NCBI RefSeq assembly: GCF_000024165.1
Contig: NC_013194.1
Coordinates: 310,001-374,000 of the forward strand
Direction of reading: 5' to 3'
Source: Accumulibacter phosphatis
GTDB lineage: Bacteria; Pseudomonadota; Gammaproteobacteria; Burkholderiales; Rhodocyclaceae
Length of the DNA: 64,000 nt
The notes under the pieces were generated by a model, which was given only the letters and a program-made list of their open reading frames with translations, ran no database searches and was not told the origin of the DNA. Positions 41,408 through 49,150 of the stretch are shown one piece after another (position 1 is the first letter of the stretch; each line of letters begins with the position of its first letter). Position numbers and translations under genes: made by a program.

Positions 41408-42997
41408 TCAGTGGCTGGTGCCCTCGGAGCGCGATATTTTATTCCACACGTTGTACTTGCCCACAGGTTTGCTGGCCGGAATGCGCTTCACCTCCTTGAG
41501 CGTCTGCGCGTCGATGACCAGCAGCGCACCATCCATCTCCCACAGGCTGGCCAGCGCGTAACGCCCATCACGCGTGAACTCGACGTGGGCCAGCGTCTGC
41601 CCCGCTTGCGCCTTGATTTCGGCGACGACTTCGAGGCTCTGCTTGTCGATCACCTGCAAGGTGTTCTTGTGCTGCGGGCTCATCATCGAGTCGGTGAAGG
41701 CGTAACGGCTGTTTTCGTGGCTGCGCATGAAGAAGCCCGGCCCGAGAGTCCTTATCTGCCTGACGTTCTGGTAACTGCCGAGGTCGATGACGGTCACCAG
41801 ACCTTCGTTGAGATTCGGCGAGGCCATCACGGTCCGCTCGCGACCGGCCGGGTCAGTCCACTTCCAGGTGATTCCGGAGCCCAGATGCGGCATCCCGGGC
41901 AGGTCCAGGTCGGCGATCTTCTTGCGTCCGTCGAGGAAGATGACCTGCCCCTTGGGAGTCGAGCGCGACGACCCGAGGATCTCGAGGTAACTCTGGGTGA
42001 AGAAGAAGTCGTCGAGATGGTCCTGCAGCAGGGTTCGCCGAGGTGTGAACATTCCCGGCTTGAAGTGCCCTTCCTTGTACTGGTAGTCGTGCACCAGTCC
42101 CTCCGCAACCGCTTCGGCGTCGGGGTCATAACTGATTTCCCAGACTTCCGGCACATCCTTGAGGGCCGCGATGAAGCTCTGGCGCGGCGCCGCGTCGTAA
42201 ACCGCCGAAACCCGCGAGGTCCTGGCGCCTGCGGCATCCAGCGTCGGGATGACCTTGACCAGCGAGAGATCCTTGGCGTCGAGCAAGACCAGGCTGTGTG
42301 GCAGGTAGTTGCCCACCATCACCCACTTGCCGTCGCCGGAAACGGCCGCATTGCGGGTGTTGAGGCCGGCACGAATCTCGGCGACGACGACCAGGTTGTA
42401 GAGGTCGTACTTGGTGATCCAGCCGTCGCGCGAAGCGAAATAGACGAAGCGTCCGTCGGGCGAGAACTTCGGGCCGCCATGCAGCGCGTAGCGACTCGGG
42501 AAGCGGTGCACACGTTCCAGCCTGTCACCATCCAGGATCGATACATGATGGTCACCGGTTTCGACGACGATGAACAGGTTCAACGGATCGGCACCTTTCA
42601 GCCCAAGGCCGGGTCGGGCTGGCTGCGCGGCGGCCTGTGCATCAACGACCTGCGAGTTGCGAATCTCGGCCTCACCCCATACCGGTGCCGGCGACACCTT
42701 GCTGTAGATCCACTCGGCGAGTTGCTGTGCCTCGTCGGCGTTCAGCTTGTCGCCGAAGGCCGGCATCTGCGTTGCCACTCGCCCCTCGCGAATGACTTTG
42801 ACGGCGTCCGCCTTGCGCAGGCGTTCGAGGTTCTCCGGCAGCAGCGCCGGGCCGATGCCGCCGAGGCGCGATTCGCCATGGCAGGCGCTACAGTGCTCCC
42901 GATACAGCGCCTGGACGCCGGCAGCCGCAACCAGCGCCGGGGTGCCGGCGAGTGCCGCGACCAGAGCGATGGCGGCGAGGCTTTGGCGCCGAGTCAT
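41408..42997 (-). CDS. nirN: Heme d1 biosynthesis cytochrome, NirN type
   Basis: Periplasmic two-domain protein of 529 residues. The N-terminal signal peptide is followed by a cytochrome c domain with CSACHG and RLGGIGPALLPENLERLR and a likely distal Met in TQMPAFG. An eight-bladed d1-type propeller follows (FIVVETGDHHVSILDGD, FVYFASRDGWITKYDL, NAAVSGDGKWVMVGNY). NirN oxidises dihydro-heme d1 in the last step of cofactor formation. The ENLERLR block and the length favour NirN over the nitrite reductase NirS or the heme-c-free NirF. It overlaps nirJ by four bases. nirS itself is not in the window. Confidence 0.87.
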   Translation of the reverse strand: MTRRQSLAAIALVAALAGTPALVAAAGVQALYREHCSACHGESRLGGIGPALLPENLERLRKADAVKVIREGRVATQMPAFGDKLNADEAQQLAEWIYSKVSPAPVWGEAEIRNSQVVDAQAAAQPARPGLGLKGADPLNLFIVVETGDHHVSILDGDRLERVHRFPSRYALHGGPKFSPDGRFVYFASRDGWITKYDLYNLVVVAEIRAGLNTRNAAVSGDGKWVMVGNYLPHSLVLLDAKDLSLVKVIPTLDAAGARTSRVSAVYDAAPRQSFIAALKDVPEVWEISYDPDAEAVAEGLVHDYQYKEGHFKPGMFTPRRTLLQDHLDDFFFTQSYLEILGSSRSTPKGQVIFLDGRKKIADLDLPGMPHLGSGITWKWTDPAGRERTVMASPNLNEGLVTVIDLGSYQNVRQIRTLGPGFFMRSHENSRYAFTDSMMSPQHKNTLQVIDKQSLEVVAEIKAQAGQTLAHVEFTRDGRYALASLWEMDGALLVIDAQTLKEVKRIPASKPVGKYNVWNKISRSEGTSH

Positions 42998-44190
42998 GAC
43001 GCTCTCCGAATCTTGATGTAGGGGGTCAGCGGCACGCGTTCACGGCCGGGAGCGACGCCGATCTCCTCGTCGTCGAGGTAGCAGCCGGGGTCTTCGGCCC
43101 AGGCGTCGCCCGTCAGTTGCTGGGCCCGAACGCGGGTATTGCCGTTGCAGATGTCGAAGTGCCGGCACTCGCCGCAGCGCCCCGAAACGCTTCGCGGGAA
43201 CTGCTTCAGACCCGCCATCAGCGGATCGGAGACGTCGGTCCAGATGGCCGAGAACGGGCGCTGGCGAACGTTGCCGAGGCTGTAGTGCCACCACATGGTG
43301 TCGGGATGGACGTTACCGAGATTGTCGATGTTGGCGACGTTGACGCCCGACGAATTGCCGCCCCACTGGACCAGCCGGGCGCGGATGTTGGCCGCGTTGT
43401 CGGGGAAGTTCTTCTGCACCCAGTGCAGGAAGTACACCCCGTCGGCATCGTTGTTGCCGCTGGTGAACTCCTTGTGCAGGCCACGCTCCTGGTAGTCCCG
43501 GCAGGTGTCGAAGAGCAGATCCATCGCCCAGCGCGTCAGGCGGTGCTGCGCGTCGTCCTGGCGGTTCCGGTTGCCCCGGCCGGCGTAGTTGAGGTGCGAA
43601 AAATAGAAGCGGTCGATGCCCTCGTCCTCGACCAGTTCGAGCAGTCGCGGCAGATCCTGGGCATTGTCCTGCGTCATCGTGAAGCGCACGCCGATCTTGA
43701 GTCCGAGGTCACGGCACAGGCGAATGCCTTTCAGGGAAGCGTCGAAGGCGCCTGGCATCTGCCGGAACCGGTCGTGCGTTTCGCCGATGCCGTCGAGCGA
43801 AACGCCGACGTAGTCGAAGTCGCAGTCGGCGATACGCGCGATGTTCGCCGCGTCGATCAAGGTGCCATTGGACGACAGGCCGACGTAGAAGCCCATCGAC
43901 TTGGCGCGTCGGGCGATGTCGAAGATGTCGGGTCGCAGCAGCGGCTCACCGCCGGACAGAATCAGCACCGGGACGCGAAAGCCCTTCAGGTCGTCCATGA
44001 CGACGAAGATCTCGTCGGTCGCCAGTTCTCCCGGGAAGTCCGTGTCGGCGGAAATCGAATAGCAGTGCTTGCAGGTCAGATTGCAGCGCCGGATGAGATT
44101 CCAGATCACCACCGGCGCCGGTGGGTTCAGTTTGGGCCCGGGCTGTCTTGGCGCCGAGAGTTCCTGCATGTACTGGGAGATCCGAAACAT
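42994..44190 (-). CDS. nirJ: Heme d1 biosynthesis radical SAM protein
   Basis: 398 residues. The radical SAM motif is RRCNLTCKHCYSIS (CxxxCxxC) near residue 35, with LILSGGEPLLRPD and GVSLDGIGETHD following. A C-terminal SPASM-like cysteine set is present (GRCGECRHFDICNGN). NirJ removes propionate side chains from didecarboxysiroheme. ATG 44190 (MFRISQYMQEL) matches known NirJ N-termini. Upstream ATGs at 44220 and 44247 would extend it, but 44247 falls at the edge of the FNR-type box. nirN follows in a four-base overlap, so the two form one unit. Confidence 0.9.
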   Translation of the reverse strand: MFRISQYMQELSAPRQPGPKLNPPAPVVIWNLIRRCNLTCKHCYSISADTDFPGELATDEIFVVMDDLKGFRVPVLILSGGEPLLRPDIFDIARRAKSMGFYVGLSSNGTLIDAANIARIADCDFDYVGVSLDGIGETHDRFRQMPGAFDASLKGIRLCRDLGLKIGVRFTMTQDNAQDLPRLLELVEDEGIDRFYFSHLNYAGRGNRNRQDDAQHRLTRWAMDLLFDTCRDYQERGLHKEFTSGNNDADGVYFLHWVQKNFPDNAANIRARLVQWGGNSSGVNVANIDNLGNVHPDTMWWHYSLGNVRQRPFSAIWTDVSDPLMAGLKQFPRSVSGRCGECRHFDICNGNTRVRAQQLTGDAWAEDPGCYLDDEEIGVAPGRERVPLTPYIKIRRAS

Positions 44191-44246
44191 CGTGCCGTCC
44201 AGAAAGGGAAATCCGCCCATTAGAGAGCAGGGTGGCCGGCGCGGCA

Positions 44247-44260
44247 TTGACGTGGATCAA
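44247..44260 (-). promoter_or_regulatory. FNR/ANR/DNR-type box upstream of nirJ
   Basis: TTGACGTGGATCAA differs from the consensus TTGAT-N4-ATCAA at one position. It lies 57-70 bases ahead of the nirJ start codon, a usual place for an activator of the CRP/FNR family responding to low oxygen or nitric oxide. mscS starts 214 bases away on the other side. Confidence 0.7.
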
Positions 44261-44474
44261 GCCCCCGGATCAACCGCCGCCGGCTTGCCGGACGGTCTTT
44301 GCGGTCAGCTTGGTCCGTCTCGCCGAGCCGTCCTGGCGGCGCTATTGTTGCACGGTTCTCCCGGGAAGCAGTGCGCCACGATGCGCCTGATCGCCAGCGC
44401 GGCATCTCGCCCGGGCTTGCACTGGGTCAACTACAATGGGAAACTCACCACTTCCCCATAGTCAGGAGAATTCC

Positions 44475-45299
44475 ATGAATGCGCAGGACATTTCGCGTTG
44501 GCAGGACTTGGCGGTCCAGTACGCTTCGGACTTCGGCATCAAGGTGCTCGCAGCGATTGCTTTCTGGGTCATCGGCCGCTGGCTGATCCACCGCGTCGGC
44601 AGCCTGGTCCAGAGCGCGCTCGAACGTCAGAAGGTCGATGCCACGATCATGCGCTATCTCGGCACGGTGATCAACGTGACGCTGAACATCGTGCTGGTGA
44701 TCGGCATTCTGGGCTATTTCGGCATTCAGACCACCAGCTTTGCCGCGCTCTTTGCCGCTGCCGGTGTCGCCATCGGCCTGGCCTGGTCGGGCCTGCTGTC
44801 CAACTTTGCCGGCGGCGTGTTCCTGATCATCCTGCGGCCGATCAAGGTGGGCGACTTCGTGACGGTTGGCGGCATCACCGGCACGGTCAAGGAGGTTGGT
44901 CTTTTCGTCTCGGCGATCAACACGCCGGACAACGTACTGACTCTCGTCGGCAACAACAAGATCTTCTCGGATACCATCCAGAATTTCTCGACCAATGCCT
45001 ATCGTCGGGTTGACCTCAAGGCGCAGTTGTCCGGGGCGGCCGACCATGCGGCGGCGATGGCACTGCTCAAGGAGAAGATCGCGACTATCCCCAATGTGCT
45101 TGCCGATCCTGCCGTGGATGTCGAGATTCTCGAATTCAACCTCGTCGGTCCGGTGCTTGCCGTGCGTCCCTATTGCCACACCGACCATTACTGGCAGGTG
45201 TACTTCGACACCAACCGGACGATTCGCGAGTCGCTGGCGGCAGCCGGCTTCCCGGCGCCGATGCCGGCGCAGGCGGTATTCGTCAGCCAGCAGCCGTAA
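44475..45299 (+). CDS. mscS: Small-conductance mechanosensitive channel
   Basis: Inner-membrane osmotic safety valve of 274 residues (E. coli MscS 286). There are three N-terminal helices; the pore-lining TM3 and following segment read AAAGVAIGLAWSGLLSNFAGG. A beta domain (VGDFVTVGGITGTVKEVGLF) and the alpha-beta cage follow, including LVGNNKIFSDTIQNFS. ATG 44475 follows CAGGAGAATTCC. TACAAT at 44432-44437 is a possible -10. Confidence 0.95.
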   Translation: MNAQDISRWQDLAVQYASDFGIKVLAAIAFWVIGRWLIHRVGSLVQSALERQKVDATIMRYLGTVINVTLNIVLVIGILGYFGIQTTSFAALFAAAGVAIGLAWSGLLSNFAGGVFLIILRPIKVGDFVTVGGITGTVKEVGLFVSAINTPDNVLTLVGNNKIFSDTIQNFSTNAYRRVDLKAQLSGAADHAAAMALLKEKIATIPNVLADPAVDVEILEFNLVGPVLAVRPYCHTDHYWQVYFDTNRTIRESLAAAGFPAPMPAQAVFVSQQP

Positions 45300-45351
45300 G
45301 GCACGATGACGGGCGGCATCGCGACCTTCCAGGAAGCGATTCCTCGACGCG

Positions 45352-46512
45352 ATGGCCGCCAGGTTCCTGCCCGGTAACCGACTGACGCTGCTGAACAGTG
45401 GCGCCGAGTATTTTCCGGCGCTGATCAGGGCAATCGACGAAGCGACGCACGAGGTTCATCTCGAAAGCTACATTTTCGAGGATGACGTCACCGGCCGCGA
45501 GGTTGCCGATGCGATGGCCCGGGCGGCGCGACGCGGCGTCACCGTCCGCGTTCTTGTCGATGGTTTTGGCGCACGCGAGTTTGCCGATCGCCTGCAGCCT
45601 CGGTTGGTCGCCGCCGGTGTGCAGGCCATGGTCTATCGGCCCGACATCGCGCGCTTTCAGTTGCGTCGCCATCGTCTGCGTCGCCTGCACCGCAAGCTGG
45701 TCGTGATCGATGGGGACATTGCTTTCGTCGGCGGTATCAACGTCATCGACGACCTCAATACCCCGCATCAAGTGCCACCGCGCTACGACTATGCCGTGCG
45801 CGTCGAAGGTCCGCTGCTGACGCCGATTCAGGAAGCCATGCACCGCTTGTGGGAGCTGGTCCTGTGGGCCAAGCTGACTCGCCGCTACCGCTTGACGCGG
45901 GCCCCCCGCAAAGAACCGCCAGCCCGGGGTGAGCAGACCGCAGCCTTCCTGGTGCGCGACAACATCCGCCACCGGCGCGATATCGAGGAGGCTTATCTGG
46001 AGGCTATTGCCACAGCGCAGGAGGACATTCTTCTCGCCAACGCCTATTTCCTGCCCGGTCGCCGTTTCCGCAAGGCCCTCCACGATGCGGTGCGACGCAA
46101 GGTGCGGGTGGTCATCCTGCTGCAGGGGCGGGTCGAGTACCGTCTGCTGCATTACGCCACGCAGGCGCTCTACAGCAAGCTGCTGACGGCCGGCATCCGG
46201 ATCTTCGAATATCGGCGCAGCTTCCTGCACGCCAAGGTGGCGGTCATCGACAGGCATTGGGCGACCGTCGGTTCGTCGAACATCGATCCCTTCAGCCTGC
46301 TTCTGGCCAGGGAGGCCAACATAGTCGTGCGTGACGGAAACTTTGCAGACGAATTGCGCAACAGTCTTCAGGGGGCGATGCAAAGTGGCGCTCACGAACT
46401 CCATGCCGAGAGTTGGAAGCGGCTGCGCTGGCCTTCCCGCCTCTTGCGCTGGGCCAGCTACAATCTGGTCCGCGTTCTCGTCGGCATAGCCGGCTACGGG
46501 CGCAAGCCTTGA
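45352..46512 (+). CDS. clsB: Cardiolipin synthase ClsB type (phospholipase D family)
   Basis: Forms cardiolipin from phosphatidylglycerol at the membrane. It has 386 residues. Two HKD motifs are seen: HRKLVVIDGDIAFVGGIN (residues about 114-131) and HAKVAVIDRHWATVGSSNID. There is no N-terminal membrane helix pair, so it is the ClsB rather than the ClsA type. Its last 19 bases overlap the convergent gluQ. Confidence 0.92.
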   Translation: MAARFLPGNRLTLLNSGAEYFPALIRAIDEATHEVHLESYIFEDDVTGREVADAMARAARRGVTVRVLVDGFGAREFADRLQPRLVAAGVQAMVYRPDIARFQLRRHRLRRLHRKLVVIDGDIAFVGGINVIDDLNTPHQVPPRYDYAVRVEGPLLTPIQEAMHRLWELVLWAKLTRRYRLTRAPRKEPPARGEQTAAFLVRDNIRHRRDIEEAYLEAIATAQEDILLANAYFLPGRRFRKALHDAVRRKVRVVILLQGRVEYRLLHYATQALYSKLLTAGIRIFEYRRSFLHAKVAVIDRHWATVGSSNIDPFSLLLAREANIVVRDGNFADELRNSLQGAMQSGAHELHAESWKRLRWPSRLLRWASYNLVRVLVGIAGYGRKP

Positions 46513-47453
46513 GTTGCCGGCGCAGCCCGGTACTCCCTGCGCCCCCTCGGTACGCGCTCGATCGACCAGGCGGCGATCGCCCAGCGCCAGAAATCGGCCA
46601 ACGGCGCACGACCCAGGTCCTGCGGCACCGCGTGGCCAAGGAAACCAAGCGCCGCCGCCAGTGGCGCACTACCCGCGGCGGGGTCTACGGCAGCCGCGCG
46701 CGTCTGCTTGGAGAGTTTTTCACCCGCGGCATTGGTCACGATCGGCAGGTGCGCATACCTTGGTGTCGGCAGTCCGAGGCGCTGCTGCAACCAGATCTGG
46801 CGCGGCGTGGACTCGAGCAGGTCGACGCCGCGGACGATCTCGGTGACGCCTTGTGCCGCATCGTCGACGACGACAGCCAGTTGATAGGCAAACTGCCCGT
46901 CGGCGCGCAGGAGTACGAAGTCGCCAATGGCGCGCTCGAGGTTCTGCCCGACGTGGCCCTGAACGCGATCATCAAAGGCGATCTCGCAGTCGGCGACGCG
47001 CATTCGCCAGGCGCGGGGTGTTCGCCCAACCGCCAGACCGTTACGGCAGATGCCCGGGTAAACCAGCCCGCCATCCACAGCTGCTGGGGGTGAATTGGCG
47101 GCGATCTCGCGTCGCGAGCAGGCGCAAGCGTAGACGTCGCCGCTCACCTGTCGGTCGACCAGCGCCGCACGATAGAGATCAAGACGCCGGCTCTGCACCA
47201 GCACCTCACCATCCCATTCAAAACCAAAGCCTTCGAGGGTGCGCAGGATAGCGTCGGCGGCACCCGGCAGCGTCCGTGGCTGGTCGACGTCTTCAATGCG
47301 CAGCAGCCAGTCGCCGCCGCTGGCACGCGCGTCCAGGTAGCTGCCCACCGCGGCGACCAGCGAACCGAAGTGCAAGGGGCCGGTCGGCGAAGGAGCGAAG
47401 CGACCACGATAGCGGCCAAGAGCGGGGTCGGCGATTGGTCTCGACAGGCTCAT
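46494..47453 (-). CDS. gluQ: Glutamyl-Q tRNA(Asp) synthetase
   Basis: Glutamyl-tRNA-synthetase paralogue without an anticodon-binding domain, attaching glutamate to queuosine 34 of tRNA(Asp). It has 319 residues. The HIGH-like motif is APSPTGPLHFGSLVAA, the KMSKS-like motif is KLSKQT, and RIEDVDQPRTLPGAADAIL is typical. A zinc-site-like cysteine pair occurs at YACACSRREI. ATG 47453 (MSLSRPIADPALG) is chosen over a much longer open frame that runs antisense through argB. It diverges from argB and converges on clsB. Confidence 0.93.
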   Translation of the reverse strand: MSLSRPIADPALGRYRGRFAPSPTGPLHFGSLVAAVGSYLDARASGGDWLLRIEDVDQPRTLPGAADAILRTLEGFGFEWDGEVLVQSRRLDLYRAALVDRQVSGDVYACACSRREIAANSPPAAVDGGLVYPGICRNGLAVGRTPRAWRMRVADCEIAFDDRVQGHVGQNLERAIGDFVLLRADGQFAYQLAVVVDDAAQGVTEIVRGVDLLESTPRQIWLQQRLGLPTPRYAHLPIVTNAAGEKLSKQTRAAAVDPAAGSAPLAAALGFLGHAVPQDLGRAPLADFWRWAIAAWSIERVPRGRREYRAAPATQGLRP

Positions 47454-47540
47454 GATTCCCTGGTGACGGTGGCCAGTGTGGCCGACTCGGTGTCGACACC
47501 CCTGGGTGCAGCTTGCCTTTTTATTTGCTTCGGCGCCGGG

Positions 47541-47546
47541 TAGAAT
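47541..47546 (+). promoter_or_regulatory. -10 element of argB
   Basis: TAGAAT 27 bases ahead of the argB ATG, in the 120-base divergent region shared with gluQ. Confidence 0.4.
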
Positions 47547-47573
47547 CCGGCGGTCATCATCAGGAACGCCACC

Positions 47574-48461
47574 ATGACCGACCGCTGGATCACTCCCGCC
47601 GACGCAGCCGCCATTCTCGCCGAGGCCATGCCGTACATCAAACGTTTCCACGGCAAGACCATTGTCGTCAAGTATGGCGGCAACGCGATGACCGACGACA
47701 GCCTCAAGCAGTGTTTTGCGCGCGACGTCGTTCTCCTCAAGCTGGTCGGCATGAACGTCGTGGTTGTTCACGGCGGTGGCCCGCAAATCGAGAGCCTGCT
47801 GAGTCGGGTGGGCAAGAAGGGACAATTCATCCAGGGGATGCGCGTTACCGATGACGAAACGATGGAGATCGTCGAAATGGTTCTCGGTGGCCAGGTCAAC
47901 AAGGATGTTGTCAACCTGATCAATCAGGCGGGTGGCAAGGCGGTCGGGCTGACCGGCAAGGACGGCAGCTTCATCCGCGCCAGGAAGCTGATGCTGGCCA
48001 ATCAGGACAACAGCGAAGACTTGATCGACGTCGGCCAGGTCGGCGACATCACGCAGATCGATCCGTCGCTGATCGGGCACCTGGAGTCCGGTGGTTTCAT
48101 CCCGGTAGTGGCCCCGATCGGCGTCGGCAAGGGTGGCGAAACCTACAACATCAATGCCGACGTCGTGGCCGGCAAGATCGCCGAGATTCTGAAGGCGGAG
48201 AAACTGGTACTGCTGACCAATACGCCCGGCGTCCTCGACGAAGCAGGCAATCTGATCACCGGCATGACGCCGAAGCAGATCGACGACATGGTTGCCAACG
48301 GCACGCTCTCCGGCGGCATGCTGCCGAAGATCGGTGCGGCGCTTGACGCGGCGCGCAACGGGGTGAAGAGCGTGCACATCATCGATGGTCGTGTCGAGCA
48401 CGCGCTGCTCCTCGAGATCCTGACCGACCACGGTGTCGGCACGATGATCAAGTCGCATTGA
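47574..48461 (+). CDS. argB: Acetylglutamate kinase
   Basis: Second enzyme of arginine synthesis, ATP-dependent. It has 295 residues. The amino acid kinase fold has TIVVKYGGNAM, VVVHGGGPQIESLL (glycine loop), INQAGGKAVGLTGKDG and TLSGGMLPKIGAALDA. The N-terminal helix (AAAILAEAMPYIKRFH) resembles that of arginine-inhibited hexameric enzymes, consistent with feedback control. The HAD gene follows with a gap of 13 bases. Confidence 0.96.
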   Translation: MTDRWITPADAAAILAEAMPYIKRFHGKTIVVKYGGNAMTDDSLKQCFARDVVLLKLVGMNVVVVHGGGPQIESLLSRVGKKGQFIQGMRVTDDETMEIVEMVLGGQVNKDVVNLINQAGGKAVGLTGKDGSFIRARKLMLANQDNSEDLIDVGQVGDITQIDPSLIGHLESGGFIPVVAPIGVGKGGETYNINADVVAGKIAEILKAEKLVLLTNTPGVLDEAGNLITGMTPKQIDDMVANGTLSGGMLPKIGAALDAARNGVKSVHIIDGRVEHALLLEILTDHGVGTMIKSH

Positions 48462-48474
48462 TCGGGAGGCGACG

Positions 48475-49131
48475 CTGAGAGCCGCTTCGCCGGTCTGGCT
48501 TTTTGACCTCGACAACACCCTGCACGACGCCAGTCCGCACATCTTCCCGCACATCAATCGCTCGATGGTGGCCTACATTCACGAGCACCTCGGCGTCGAT
48601 CGGGACGAGGCGACACGCCTCCGGCAAGACTACTGGCAGCGCTACGGCGCGACCCTGCTCGGCCTCGTACGTCATCACGGCACCGATCCTCAGCACTTTC
48701 TCTGGCATACCCACCAGTTTCCGGATCTCAAGCACATGCTGGTCTGCGAGCGCGGCCTCAAGGCCATGCTCCGCCGTCTGCCGGGACGCAAGATCGTCTT
48801 CTCCAACGCGCCGCTGCGTTACAGTGAAGCGGTACTCGAACTCCTCGGCATCAGCAATTGCTTCGACGCCGTCTATTCGGTGGAGCGCCTCCGCTTTCAA
48901 CCCAAGCCGGCGGTCGGCGGCTTCCGTGAGCTGTTGCGCAGCGAGCGATTGCGGGCCGATCGCTGCATCATGGTCGAAGATTCGTTGTCCAATCTGACGA
49001 CCGCCAGGCGCCTGGGCATGAAGACCGTTTGGGTGAGCCGATCGACGCGCCGGCCGTTGGCCGTCGATGTGCGCGTCCCGTCGCTTCTCGACCTGCCCGG
49101 GCATCTTTCCCGTTTGCAGACCGTGTCCTGA
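48475..49131 (+). CDS. HAD-family pyrimidine 5'-nucleotidase-like phosphatase, apparent CTG start
   Basis: HAD phosphatase of about 218 residues, relative of pyrimidine 5'-nucleotidase (SDT1/PYRIC type). The catalytic motif I is VWLFDLDNTLHDAS, encoded at 48493-48534. Motif II lies in KIVFSNAPLRYS and motif IV in CIMVEDSLSNLTTA. The first in-frame ATG (48565) is downstream of motif I and would give a dead enzyme. The frame opens at 48448 and contains no ATG, GTG or TTG before motif I. CTG 48475 has GGGAGG at 48464-48469 with five bases of spacing and is my choice; ATT 48457 is the other possibility. A base error at the start codon is also possible. Confidence 0.82.
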   Translation: MRAASPVWLFDLDNTLHDASPHIFPHINRSMVAYIHEHLGVDRDEATRLRQDYWQRYGATLLGLVRHHGTDPQHFLWHTHQFPDLKHMLVCERGLKAMLRRLPGRKIVFSNAPLRYSEAVLELLGISNCFDAVYSVERLRFQPKPAVGGFRELLRSERLRADRCIMVEDSLSNLTTARRLGMKTVWVSRSTRRPLAVDVRVPSLLDLPGHLSRLQTVS

Positions 49132-49150
49132 GGAATTCGTCTTCATTGCC

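Noticed and set aside
41411..43021. 536-codon plus-strand open frame across nirN
   Set aside because: Antisense shadow of a gene with clear heme-binding and propeller motifs.
48565..48567. ATG 48565 as the start of the HAD gene
   Set aside because: It would delete the catalytic DLDNT motif, which is intact and in frame upstream.
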